This document shows positions 56,222 through 64,000 of a stretch of 64,000 bases of DNA, piece after piece; the first letter of the stretch is position 1, and every line of letters begins with the position of its first letter. The notes beneath the pieces are model-generated. The model was not told the DNA's origin. It was given only the letters and a program-made list of their open reading frames with translations, and did not search any database. A program made the position numbers and the translations under genes. This stretch comes from UBA9160 sp035489755 (GTDB lineage Bacteria > Myxococcota_A > UBA9160). The stretch is from contig DATGZK010000038.1 in the NCBI GenBank assembly GCA_035489755.1, positions 38,799-102,798 of the forward strand, given 5' to 3'.

Positions 56222-57624
56222 TCTTCTCTTCCTTCGAGTTCGTGGTCTTCTTTGGGATCGTCTTGCTCGGAATCTGGTCCGTCTCAACCGAGACCGCGCG
56301 ACGCAATCTCCTGCTGGTCGCGAGCTACATCTTCTACGGCTGGTGGGACTGGCGTTTCTGTCTCCTCTTGGCCGGTACGACGATCATCGACTACTTCGCG
56401 GCGATCCAAGTCGAGGAGGCGACGGATCCCCGCAAGAAACGGCGTTGGTTGCTGGTGAGCCTCTGTAGCAACCTGGGCGTACTCGCCTTCTTCAAATACA
56501 CGAACTTCTTTCTCGCGAGTCTCTCCGGTCTTTTCCGGGCTGCCAACCTCGACGTGCCGACGCACCTCGGCATCATCCTTCCGATCGGTCTGTCCTTCTT
56601 CACGTTCCAGAGCATGAGCTACTCGATCGATGTCTACCGGGGAAACCTACCGGCCACGAGGCGGCTTCGAGACTTCGCTCTCTTCGTGGCCTTCTTTCCC
56701 CAGCTCGTAGCAGGGCCGATCACGCGGGCCTCCGTTTTCCTGCCCCAGTTCAAGACGATCCATCCGCTGCGCCTGGAGAATCTACGCCTAGGGCTCCAGA
56801 TCTTTCTGCGGGGGTTCATCAAGAAATTAATCTTCGCCGATCGCCTCGCGATCTTCGTGGATCCCGTCTTTTCGCAGCCTGCGCTCTACTCGTCCGCCAC
56901 CGTTTGGTCAGCCGTCGTCGCGTATGCGTTCCAGATCTACTATGACTTCTCGGGTTATACCGACATGGCCAGAGGCGTTGCGAAGTCGCTCGGGTTTCAG
57001 CTTCCCGAGAACTTCCGGCATCCATACATCAGCCTGAACGTGACGGAGTTCTGGCGGCGCTGGCATATCACCCTCTCGACTTGGCTGCGCGACTACCTCT
57101 ATATCCCGTTGGGAGGAAACCGCGGGTCTCAAGTCCGGACGTACTTCAATTTGATGACGACGATGCTCCTCGGGGGTCTGTGGCACGGCGCGAGTTGGAC
57201 CTTCGTCGCTTGGGGTGGACTGCACGGAGCGGCGCTTGTCGTGCATCGGTTTTTCATCCCGGCGCGCCCGAATTTAGCTGCAAAGCGGGGTGTGGTTGGG
57301 ACTTTCCTGTCCTGGCTTGCCACCTTCATCTTTGTCCTCGTCTGCTGGGTGTTCTTTCGGGCTTCGAGCTTCTCGATCGCACTGACGGTCCTCGAGAAAA
57401 TGGCGTTCATCGACTCGAGAGGGATCGACTGGTTCTACGTGCAGGCCATGACCATCCTCGGGATCGCGACGATGCTGCACATTGGAACGATCATGCGCAA
57501 CGAGAAGGACTACGAGCTCGAGCTCACGACCCCCGTCGCTTGGGCGATTTTTTGCGCGCTCCTGGTAGTGATGCTCTACTGTGCGCCGATCGTCGGCAAC
57601 CCGTTCATCTACTTCCAGTTCTGA
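56218..57624 (+). CDS. MBOAT-family membrane O-acyltransferase (AlgI-like)
   Basis: 468-residue inner-membrane acyltransferase with many membrane helices that passes acyl groups from the cytoplasm to a periplasmic glycan partner. Landmarks: SSFEFVVFFGIVLLGIWSV, SYIFYGWWDWRFCLLL, PIGLSFFTFQSMSYSIDVYRG, FFPQLVAGPITRASVFLPQF, WRRWHITLSTWLRDYLYIPLGGNR and the active-site His in LLGGLWHGASWTFVAWGGLHG. The C terminus NPFIYFQF is typical. GTG 56218 overlaps the SGNH stop by 4 bp, so the two work together. Comparable pairs modify alginate, cellulose and other exopolysaccharides; the polymer here is unknown. Confidence 0.93.
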   Translation: MIFSSFEFVVFFGIVLLGIWSVSTETARRNLLLVASYIFYGWWDWRFCLLLAGTTIIDYFAAIQVEEATDPRKKRRWLLVSLCSNLGVLAFFKYTNFFLASLSGLFRAANLDVPTHLGIILPIGLSFFTFQSMSYSIDVYRGNLPATRRLRDFALFVAFFPQLVAGPITRASVFLPQFKTIHPLRLENLRLGLQIFLRGFIKKLIFADRLAIFVDPVFSQPALYSSATVWSAVVAYAFQIYYDFSGYTDMARGVAKSLGFQLPENFRHPYISLNVTEFWRRWHITLSTWLRDYLYIPLGGNRGSQVRTYFNLMTTMLLGGLWHGASWTFVAWGGLHGAALVVHRFFIPARPNLAAKRGVVGTFLSWLATFIFVLVCWVFFRASSFSIALTVLEKMAFIDSRGIDWFYVQAMTILGIATMLHIGTIMRNEKDYELELTTPVAWAIFCALLVVMLYCAPIVGNPFIYFQF

Positions 57625-58060
57625 CGCGTCCAGCCTCGCCGGTAGATTGAATGGGAGGCGATTGGGGAGGAAGCGCGCTGGCCCCCATGAACGACGTGCG
57701 AGAGGGCGACCCGTCCCGCCGCGCTGCTGGCCACGCTGGCGCAGTCCGAGGCTACGCAGCTCTCGCATCTGCGCCTCTCCGCTCCAAGACGGCGCTAGCG
57801 TCGAACATGTAGCTCGGGCGATCCCCTACGGCCCCGTTTTGGGCTCTCCAGGCACTGCACCGGGTACTCCTCACGCACTGGGGCTACAAAGTATTACACT
57901 ATATAATGTAGAATATAACTCCGGGACACTCGTGACGACGCGGATAGGCTAATCCCCGAAAACCCGGACCCGCTCAGGTTCCGAAGGACGGGCTGCAACC
58001 TGACAAGGGGGCGACGCGCTCACACCTTCGACGCAACCCAAGGAGACTGAGCCTCCCGGC
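57625..58060 (+). other. Intergenic with duplicated fragment and AT-rich patch
   Basis: 436 bp between convergent genes. Contains a 39-bp copy of part of the gene at 61745 (57727-57765) and a conspicuous AT-rich patch around 57885-57925. No intact gene. Confidence 0.4.
57727..57765 (+). repeat. 39-bp near-identical copy of an internal segment of the 61745 gene
   Basis: Matches 62066-62104 at 38 of 39 bases (one difference, GCT versus GCA) and in the same orientation. In the intact gene it encodes LATLAQSEATQLS. Flanks diverge on both sides, so a truncated duplicate of that gene, or a short recombination scar, was left here. Confidence 0.7.
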
Positions 58061-58846
58061 CTAGTCTGCTCGATACATAGCGAGTTGGGTGTCTTCGATT
58101 TGAAATAAGCGGTGATGGGGAAGGATGTCGAGCAGAGCGCGCGTCACATCAGCGAAGTCGCCGTAGTTAGCGAAGTCATGCCACACAATCACTCCGCCTG
58201 CTCGAATCGATCGCAAGGCGTTGCGGGTGTCGCTGACGACAGCCTCGTAGTGGTGCGCACCATCTACAAAGAACAAGTCGACTTGTCCCGCAAAAGGAGA
58301 GAAGTCGAAAGTAGTTGAGTCGCTGTAGATCTGCTTGATCTTATCGGCCACGTCTTTGTTCTGGTAGTCTGCACCGGGCTTCGCGGAAGAAGCCAGCTCT
58401 GCGTCGGCAGCACCCGGTAGCTCCAGCTTGGAATCGGGCGGGAGATCCATGGTGTAAACGATGCAGTCGGCAGGCGAATTGAGAGCAAAGTTGAGGGCGG
58501 TACGACCGCGATACGTGCCGATCTCAAAAACTACCCGCGGACGAAGGGCGCGCGTCAGTAGTGCCAAGTGGGCTAGCTCCGCACTGGAGGTTGCACCAAC
58601 TGTCTCACCTCCCTCGGGAAGGTGCTCCACGCTAATGCGCTGGCCGAACGCCTCAGGGCACAACTGGCCAATGGTCTTACTCTGCCAGGGGCATTTGCCG
58701 CCAAGTGATGCGAAGCTGCGAAGGACGATTCCGGGGTACATGCTGAAGCCGGTGCGACTGGTCAGGAGGAGACGCAACCCAAGGAGATTGATGGTTTCGG
58801 CGACACCTGCGACTTGGCGGACAAATTTGGACTTCGTGAGAATCAT
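58061..58846 (-). CDS. Class I SAM-dependent methyltransferase (Methyltransf_24 type)
   Basis: 261-residue protein. The SAM-binding region is ALRPRVVFEIGTYRGRTALN (motif I EIGTYRG), with CIVYTMDLPPDSK, IYSDSTTFDFSPFAG and FFVDGAHHYEAVVSDTRNAL; RAGGVIVWHDFANYGDF follows. The VDGAHxYEAVxxD element is characteristic of Methyltransf_24 enzymes such as those methylating sugars or lipopolysaccharide parts. A basic, hydrophobic N terminus may associate with the membrane. It has lower GC than the main backbone and lies between an O-acylation pair and a PEP-CTERM gene. Confidence 0.82.
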   Translation of the reverse strand: MILTKSKFVRQVAGVAETINLLGLRLLLTSRTGFSMYPGIVLRSFASLGGKCPWQSKTIGQLCPEAFGQRISVEHLPEGGETVGATSSAELAHLALLTRALRPRVVFEIGTYRGRTALNFALNSPADCIVYTMDLPPDSKLELPGAADAELASSAKPGADYQNKDVADKIKQIYSDSTTFDFSPFAGQVDLFFVDGAHHYEAVVSDTRNALRSIRAGGVIVWHDFANYGDFADVTRALLDILPHHRLFQIEDTQLAMYRAD

Positions 58847-59084
58847 GAGCGCGACCTCAAATTGGATCCATTTTGGTACAATTTTAGCGCCCGCCCGTCG
58901 GCGAACCCGCTAGTGAATATCGTGCCTTCGATAGTGGCTGCGCGCCACACTACCGCGAGCTGCGCCCTCCGAACGAGGTGCCTGCGCCCGGCGGCGTTGG
59001 ACGGCGATGTACACGATGGCGGCCCGCAACGTCGACTACGCCGTGAAGTCAGGGTGTGTCAAAGCGACGCGGCAGCTATGCTGC

Positions 59085-59648
59085 TCACATGCGCTTGCGT
59101 CGTGTCGCCGCGCAAAGGACGGATATGCCGATTGCCGACAGCGTCAGGGTCGTGGGCTCGGGAACGGGAAATAGGGACCAAGTACCGGGTGAGGATGATC
59201 CTGCGAGAATGGAGCTGCCTAGGTTTGGTAAGACAGAATCGGAATGAGCTCCGCCTTCGTGCGACATAACAAAAACTCGTGTGCTTGGGCCAAGTATGAC
59301 AAACTGCCAATCCGTGATGTTTGCGGTAGCATCAGTCGAAAATATGGCCACGATTGTTGGACTGTTAGACGGATCGTAGGTGTTAACGCCATCCGTAAAC
59401 GTAAATCCATTGCTCTGGATGTCGGGGCTGACGTCTTGAAGTGTCAGGTTAGGAGCTAACGGTGAAGAGAGCGTGATGGAGCCCTCGATATGCATTGTGA
59501 GATCCCAGGGTGCGACTGCCGTTGTGTATTCCGTTCCTGTGTAGTACATGACGGTCGCAGCCGCGGGCGGTGCAGCGGCACATAGGAACAGTATCCCCGC
59601 CGGGACGCAGCGCATCGAGCCGGCGAGACGCGCAAATAGCAGATGCAT
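59085..59648 (-). CDS. PEP-CTERM sorted secreted protein (lower GC)
   Basis: 187-residue secreted protein. ATG 59648 follows GAGGAG and yields a signal peptide (MRCVPAGILFLCAAAPPAAA). The mature part is a beta-rich domain (YYTGTEYTTAVAPWDLTMHI, PNLTLQDVSPDIQSNGFTF, NITDWQFVILGPSTRVFVM). The sorting tail is VPEPTTLTLSAIGISVLCAA + TRRKRM. The frame extends 63 codons upstream, but those have no signal-peptide sense. Base composition is lower in GC than the left half of the window. Confidence 0.85.
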   Translation of the reverse strand: MHLLFARLAGSMRCVPAGILFLCAAAPPAAATVMYYTGTEYTTAVAPWDLTMHIEGSITLSSPLAPNLTLQDVSPDIQSNGFTFTDGVNTYDPSNSPTIVAIFSTDATANITDWQFVILGPSTRVFVMSHEGGAHSDSVLPNLGSSILAGSSSPGTWSLFPVPEPTTLTLSAIGISVLCAATRRKRM

Positions 59649-60282
59649 GGGGAGTCTCCTCGACGGGCCGGCAAAGCCATCCTCCCGGACGTAGGAACTT
59701 GCTCGATCGGCAGGGATTCGGCGCAGGTAGAACAGGGGCTTGCTGGGACATGAGGTTATCACGAGTCCGACGGAGCGGACCAAGCACACCTCCCCGTGGT
59801 TCTTATCGCACGCTACCTCGGCGTCAACCAGAATCAACCTTGCGCGGGGCCGCGCGTGCCCCGCTAACCACCCAAGTTCCGATGCGCCGTGCCCCGGCCC
59901 GCAGACCCATGCCTCCGTGTCAAACCAAGCATAATGATGATAGACATGCCTTCAAAGCGCGCAGCGTTCGGTCGGCAACTCTACGGGCTGTGCAGCGCGA
60001 CTTCCACCCACCTTCGAAGTGACCGCGCGATACGCAGCTCCCGGCTTAGCTGGCACTAACCCTCTCTGCCTAACCCCCCGCCACGCCCCAGCGCGGGCAC
60101 CGGGCCTCCGGTTGAAAAGACTGGAGTGAGGTCGCCAGCTTCCCCCGGGTGAGAGCACCGGACAGATCACACTTGGGTGTCGATTGCGATGGACCCCCAA
60201 CTTGGCGGCGTGGGAGGATGGCCACGGGAAGGGGAGCGCGCGTCCGTGCCGCTCCTAAAGTGCTTTTCGGGAGGGGCGACAC
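59649..60282 (+). other. Intergenic, no gene seen
   Basis: 634 bp between the leftward PEP-CTERM gene and the rightward HAF-repeat gene, expected to hold both promoters. No open frame with balanced composition, no RNA gene. Confidence 0.35.
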
Positions 60283-61469
60283 ATGCGGAAGACGGTCTTC
60301 ACGTTCCTCTGTCTCGCGATCTCAGCAACGGCATTACCGGGGGCGAGCCCGGCGGCGTCGTTCACGGGCCTCGGCGTTCTCGCGGGCTCCACGTACAGCT
60401 ATGCGGGCCAGGGCGGCGTCTCGGCCGACGGCTCGGTGGTAGTCGGGGGTGTCGGCGGCGGCCCGGGTCCTGCCGAGGCGTTCCGCTGGACCGCGAGCGG
60501 TGGTATGGTCGGTCTCGGCAACCTGCCGGGCGGCAGCAGTAGCTTCGCCTACAGCGCCTCCTCCGATGGCTCCGTAGTGGTGGGCGAGAGCTACTACAAC
60601 GGCTTGACCCAACAGCAAGGATTCCTGTGGGCCGCGAGCGGGGGAATGACTGGTCTCGGATTCATACCCGGTTGGAACTGCAGCTTTGCAACAAGCACAT
60701 CTGCTGACGGGTCAGTGATCGTGGGGTTTGGCGGCTTCCAAGCCTTCCAGGAAGCCTTCCGCTGGACCGCCAGCGGGGGCATGATCGGTCTTGGACACCT
60801 GCCGGGTCCGGGCGGGCCTCATTTACAAAGCTGGGCCGAGGCTGTTTCTGCGGAGGGCTCTGTGGTCGCGGGCGAAAGCGGACCCGTTTTCGATGCGGCT
60901 TGTACGAGGCCTTCCTCTGGCCCGCGAGCGGGGGCATGGTCGGTCTCGGCTTTCTGCCGGGGGGGTCCTCGAGCGAAGCACGTGCCGTCTCCGCGGACGG
61001 CTCGGTGGTCGTGGGTACCGGAAGCAACTCCTCTACAAACACCCCCATCATCTGGGATGCCTCGCACGGTTTGCGGGACCTCCAGCAGGTGCTGACAAAC
61101 GACTACGGGCTCAACCTCATGGGCTGGACGCTCACGGACGCGGAGGGGGTTTCGGCAGACGGCGACACGTTCATCGGAACCGGCACCGACCCGAACGGCA
61201 TTCAGGAGGCGTGGATCGCGACCATCGCCGTGTGTGGTGACGGCGTGGTCGATGGCAACGAGACCTGTGATGACGGGAACACACGGAATGGGGATGGTTG
61301 CTCCAGCTTCTGCCGAGTGGAGGCGGGCTAGACCTGCACCGACGCTAGTCCCAGCATCTGCGAGCCCAAAATTAAAATCACCGCCCCCTGCGGGACCGGA
61401 CCGGAGCTGGCGCTAGTAGCGCCGCTCCTGATGTGGCTGCGCTCGCGTCGGCGACGACGCGCGCCTTGA
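60283..61469 (+). pseudogene. HAF-repeat secreted protein with C-terminal sorting tail, broken by frameshift and stop
   Basis: Secreted repeat protein interrupted twice. From ATG 60283 a signal peptide (FTFLCLAISATALPGASPA) leads into HAF repeats of about 45 residues (SADGSVVVG..., AFRWTASGGMVGLGNLPGG). Near 60895 the frame shifts by one base: after SGPVFDA the same repeat continues in the next frame as YEAFLWPASGGMVGLGFLPG. That frame ends with a myxo-type disulfide repeat (CGDGVVDGNETCDDGNTRNG, GCSSFCRVEAG) and a TAG at 61329-61331. Beyond the TAG the frame goes on as TCTDASPSICEPKIKI and a C-terminal anchor ELALVAPLLMWLRSRRRRR to TGA 61467-61469. The TAG stands where the repeat family normally has Tyr, so a TAC/TAT to TAG change is likely. 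Confidence 0.75.
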
Positions 61470-61744
61470 ACATCGATTGCTCGATCGCTGCCTGAATTCG
61501 ACACGCCCCGACTCTGGTCGGCGTGTTTTCACGTTCACGACGGGCATCGTCACCCTTGCCGTCCGACGGCGCCATGCGCGAGGCGTCTCGCTCGGATCGC
61601 CCGCCAGGTACAAAGTCCGCATGCCAGACTCCAGAATCATTGCTGCTGGGTCCGGAAATGGCTTCGCTAGAAGAGCGATGGGCAGTCCGATCAGAAGCGC
61701 AAGAATGTGGGCGAGTGAACACCCGCCCTTTTTGGAGGGAGTGA

Positions 61745-62209
61745 ATGCCCCAACCCTGCACGATCTGCAGGAATCTGCAGCGCGACGCGATCGACCGCGC
61801 GTTGGTTGAAGCGACGCCGAAGCGGCTCATAGCGGCGCAGCACGGACTCGCTGAGAGCGCACTCCGCCGCCACGCAGCGGCTCACCTTCCGAAAGCGCTC
61901 GTGAAGGAAACTGAGGCGCAGGGAGTCGCTCACGAGGACGACCTCGTCGGCACGCTGCAGCATGCTCTACGCGAGACCCATGCAGTCCTCGAGCACGCGA
62001 AGGCGACCGGCAACTGGGGTGGCGTGCTCCAAGCGATCGACCGGATCGCGAAGTGCGCTGCGCTCCTGGCCACGCTGGCGCAGTCCGAGGCAACGCAGCT
62101 CTCGAATCGCTTCGCGATTGCGTGGATTGGTGATGGCTGCCCGCATCACCCGGCGGCTGTCCCCCAGAGGCCTAGCGCGGCGGGGCGAAGCGACAAAAAG
62201 ACGCAGTAG
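61745..62209 (+). CDS. Small-terminase- or DNA-binding-like protein with CxxC N terminus
   Basis: 154-residue cytosolic protein with an N-terminal CTIC (CxxC) followed by RDAIDRALVEATPKRLIAAQ and ESALRRHAAAHLPKAL, a helix-turn-helix-like pattern ('I-A-x-x-x-G-x-x-x-S-A-L-x-R-H') seen in small phage or mobile-element proteins. The middle is helical (HALRETHAVLEHAKATGNWG). A strong GGAGGGA ribosome binding site precedes ATG 61745. It lies next to a tRNA gene, and a truncated copy of its 3' part is at 57727-57765, which suggests an origin in a mobile element. Function unknown. Confidence 0.6.
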   Translation: MPQPCTICRNLQRDAIDRALVEATPKRLIAAQHGLAESALRRHAAAHLPKALVKETEAQGVAHEDDLVGTLQHALRETHAVLEHAKATGNWGGVLQAIDRIAKCAALLATLAQSEATQLSNRFAIAWIGDGCPHHPAAVPQRPSAAGRSDKKTQ

Positions 62210-62272
62210 CAGGGCCACTTTGAACCCGGCGATGGCCATGCGACGGCCAGCTGTACCGGGAAGGTCAGACTG

Positions 62273-62300
62273 AAAAAGGCCCGGCAGCCTAAGTGGCTGC
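62273..62300 (-). terminator. Rho-independent terminator of the tRNA-Thr gene
   Basis: On the minus strand, 3' of the tRNA: hairpin GCAGCC-actta-GGCTGC (62284-62300) followed by cgggcc and five T (A5 at 62273-62277 on the plus strand). Position and polarity fit termination of the tRNA transcript. Confidence 0.6.
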
Positions 62301-62320
62301 TGAGCCGAGCGAAAAGATGG

Positions 62321-62393
62321 AGCCGATGGCCGGATTCGAACCGGCGACCTGCTGATTACGAATCAGCTGCTCTACCAACTGAGCTACATCGGC
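62321..62393 (-). tRNA. tRNA-Thr (anticodon CGU)
   Basis: 73-nt cloverleaf on the minus strand. Acceptor GCCGATG pairs with CATCGGC, discriminator U; D arm AGCTCAGTTGGTAGAGC; anticodon arm GCTGA-TTCGTAA-TCAGC with loop TTCGTAA, anticodon CGT (reads ACG, Thr); T arm with GGTTCGAATCC. CCA is not encoded. It sits at the right border of the accessory region, beside a mobile-element-like gene. Confidence 0.95.
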
Positions 62394-62602
62394 GCGGAGG
62401 GAGCTACGGGGGCGGCCTCGTGAACGAGCCCGACGGAGTCTACCGACCGACCAATAGCCTGCCAGGCGGCCAGACAAGACTCGTTGACCCGGAGAAGGGC
62501 CTGCCTTTAGGATGCGCTAGGTGCGCCGCGTGTGACGGAGACGCTGTCACGCGGGGCGCAGGCCCCACCGCCTCGGCCGCCCGAGACTTGGAGACGCGCA
62601 AC

Positions 62603-62956
62603 GTGCCGGTCCTGCCCCTCATCGACCTCCTGATCCTCCTTGGCTGGACAAGCCTCCTGGTCGGCTTTGTCCTAAAGGCCCTGTCGATTGCCCTCTCATA
62701 TCCCTTATCCATCCTGGGGCTAGCCCCAGTCGATTTCCTACTCGTGGCAGGGGTGTCGCTGCTGTTTGCACTGAGCCTTGCAGCCCGAACATGGGTAAAA
62801 GTTCACGAGCCGCGGCTCGTCGCCCGCCGACGCCTCGCCGAGTACGGGGTAGATCAGGGGGAGGGGGGTACTGGAGAGCGCCAAGCAACGATTCGCAGCG
62901 TTGCTGCCGACCATGTGCCGGCGCCCCGGGCGCCAGAGGCAGCTAAAGGACGCTGA
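62603..62956 (+). CDS. Hypothetical two-helix membrane protein
   Basis: 117-residue protein starting at GTG 62603 (GGAG about 10 bp upstream). Two membrane helices (LLILLGWTSLLVGFVLKALS, DFLLVAGVSLLFALSLAA) separated by the short loop YPLSILGLAP, then a basic cytoplasmic segment RTWVKVHEPRLVARRRLAEYG and a low-complexity tail. No known domain. The frame is open back to 62420, but that part overlaps the tRNA promoter side and is Arg/Ala-rich. Confidence 0.55.
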   Translation: MPVLPLIDLLILLGWTSLLVGFVLKALSIALSYPLSILGLAPVDFLLVAGVSLLFALSLAARTWVKVHEPRLVARRRLAEYGVDQGEGGTGERQATIRSVAADHVPAPRAPEAAKGR

Positions 62957-63073
62957 ACCCGGGGGTTCCCGTGCTTTTGAGCGTACAGAAGGAGTGGCCC
63001 GCGCAGCGGGTGCGAGCAGTCCAACCCGCGCTTCCTCAAAGTCCAGTCCCGGCGGGGAGCCAATGCTCAGCGG

Positions 63074-63178
63074 CTAGCGGCGACCGGGCACGAGACGAAG
63101 GGCGGACAACGCAAGCTCCCGATAAAGGCCGGCACTCACAGTCACGACTTCCGCAGCCTTTCGAATCACACGCTTCAT
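63074..63178 (-). CDS. Possible small basic protein (34 residues)
   Basis: ATG 63178 with GGGAG 7 bp upstream, giving MKRVIRKAAEVVTVSAGLYR then ELALSALRLVPGRR: a compact amphipathic helix. The rest of the 62957-63302 gap shows no gene. Tentative because of its length. Confidence 0.35.
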   Translation of the reverse strand: MKRVIRKAAEVVTVSAGLYRELALSALRLVPGRR

Positions 63179-63302
63179 GAGAGTCTCCCTGGGTCGGTGC
63201 TGAACGCTCCATGATCTAAGTGGCCGCGACGCGGCTTTGGTGGCACCGCGGGAGGTGTTTCCAAGCTTGCCCGGCCCGAACCCGTGTCCCAATCTCCCGC
63301 CC

Positions 63303-64000
63303 ATGGCGTCTTCCGGGCCCCTGCGGCCATCCCTAACAAACCCTCGATCCGTTCCTGCCACGCCCCCCAACCGGCGAATCTGGGTCGACGGGGAGCTCCT
63401 CCCCTGGGAGCGCGTCACGGTCCACCTCCTCTCACACAGCGTTCAGAGGGCTTCGCTGATCTTCGACTTCATGAGCGTCCACGCGACTCCCCGCGGGCCA
63501 GCAGTCTTCCGCATGGGCGACCATGTGCGGCGGCTCCTCCGTTCCGCCGAACTCATCGGCCTCCCCATGACGATGGATGAGGCTTCGATCTCAAAGGCGG
63601 TCGTAGAGACAGTCCGGGCGAACCCCGGCGCCACAGCGGTCAAGGTCTGCGCTTATCTCCCGTCGATCGAGGTGGAGGTCGTCCCCGCGGATGATCGGGT
63701 GTCGGTCGCCATTGCGGCGTACGACACAGTGGCGGACATCGTGGCCCACAACGCGGGCGGGACATTCTTTAAGCCGGAGCTTCGGATTCGCCTCGAGAAA
63801 GAACGGCAGAAAATGCGGCCGGAAATCATCCCTCCACAGGCCAAAGTCTCCGCGAACTACACCTCGCCCATGATCGCTAAGTGGGCGGCGCGACGCGCCG
63901 GATACGACGAGATCCTGCTCGTCGACGAGAAGGGCTTTCTTGCCGAGGCGTCGACCGAGAATGTCTTCCTCGTCTCACGCGACGGGCAGCTGCGCACGCC
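63303..64000 (+). CDS. Class IV PLP aminotransferase (branched-chain aminotransferase-like), cut by window end
   Basis: Fold-type IV PLP enzyme that would transaminate branched-chain or D-amino acids. ATG 63303 opens a frame that runs without stop to the window edge (about 232 codons of an expected 290-320). Family landmarks: RRIWVDGELLPWERVTVHLL, MGDHVRRLLRSAELIGLPM, the PLP-Lys region QAKVSANYTSPMIAKWAARR, and GYDEILLVDEKGFLAEASTE ending ENVFLV. The first 25 residues are Pro/Arg-rich, so a shorter start just before RRIWVDG is possible. Assignment to IlvE versus D-amino-acid transaminase or aminodeoxychorismate lyase would need the missing C terminus. Confidence 0.88.
   Translation, partial: MASSGPLRPSLTNPRSVPATPPNRRIWVDGELLPWERVTVHLLSHSVQRASLIFDFMSVHATPRGPAVFRMGDHVRRLLRSAELIGLPMTMDEASISKAVVETVRANPGATAVKVCAYLPSIEVEVVPADDRVSVAIAAYDTVADIVAHNAGGTFFKPELRIRLEKERQKMRPEIIPPQAKVSANYTSPMIAKWAARRAGYDEILLVDEKGFLAEASTENVFLVSRDGQLRT

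Noticed and set aside
1..64000. CRISPR arrays, rRNA genes, riboswitches
   Set aside because: No regularly spaced repeats, no rRNA-like sequence and no recognisable riboswitch core seen on either strand.

Overview
The window is high-GC Gram-negative chromosomal DNA. It encodes a TolC-type outer-membrane channel, an Mla-type lipid ABC system, outer-membrane barrels and six PEP-CTERM sorted secreted proteins. HAF repeats, a myxo-type CGDG...CDDGN disulfide repeat and 'CxGGxNxGxxC...DCxGGxC' cysteine linkers point to a deltaproteobacterium-like lineage (Myxococcota, Binatota or a relative). That placement is an inference from gene content; no rRNA or ribosomal marker is present.

Layout. 1-6.5 kb: a minus-strand heavy-metal efflux operon (TolC channel, adaptor, RND pump cut by the left edge) divergent from an exported beta-propeller. 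6.9-13.4 kb: a sensory-like orphan, a giant M28-type peptidase and an S1/P1 nuclease. 13.4-17.9 kb: a dihaem peroxidase, a universal stress protein, and a tight cupredoxin / haem-binding / outer-membrane barrel operon preceded by a good Fur-box match. 18-23 kb: secreted PEP-CTERM and Gly/His-rich proteins plus very small genes. 23.7-31.3 kb: a full NiFe-hydrogenase maturation set, hypF-hypC-(tandem SIS protein)-hypD-hypE convergent with hypA-hypB, with no hydrogenase subunit in the window. 31.4-36.2 kb: an HxlR regulator divergent from an F420/NADP-type oxidoreductase, then an MlaE-F-D-lipoprotein operon. 37.8-41.4 kb: a membrane transglutaminase-like protein and a mitochondrial-type aconitase.

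41.6-62 kb is an accessory surface-polysaccharide region. It holds two versions of a module (DUF218/YdcF protein, SAM methyltransferase, secreted pectate-lyase-like beta-helix) in opposite orientation, a Tat-exported dimethylformamidase-like protein, an SGNH + MBOAT O-acetylation pair, and several broken genes: a frameshifted WecA/MraY-like sugar-phosphate transferase, a WbuB-like glycosyltransferase stub, an IS3 transposase tail, and a HAF-repeat protein with one frameshift and one stop. GC content drops visibly around 44-47 kb and 57.8-59.7 kb. A tRNA-Thr(CGU) with a terminator lies at the right end of the island, followed by a small membrane protein and a class IV aminotransferase cut by the right edge.

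The points most worth following up are the tandem SIS protein, whose two halves have lost complementary active-site residues; the Fur-box operon; and the orphan hyp cluster. No CRISPR array, rRNA or intact mobile element was seen.
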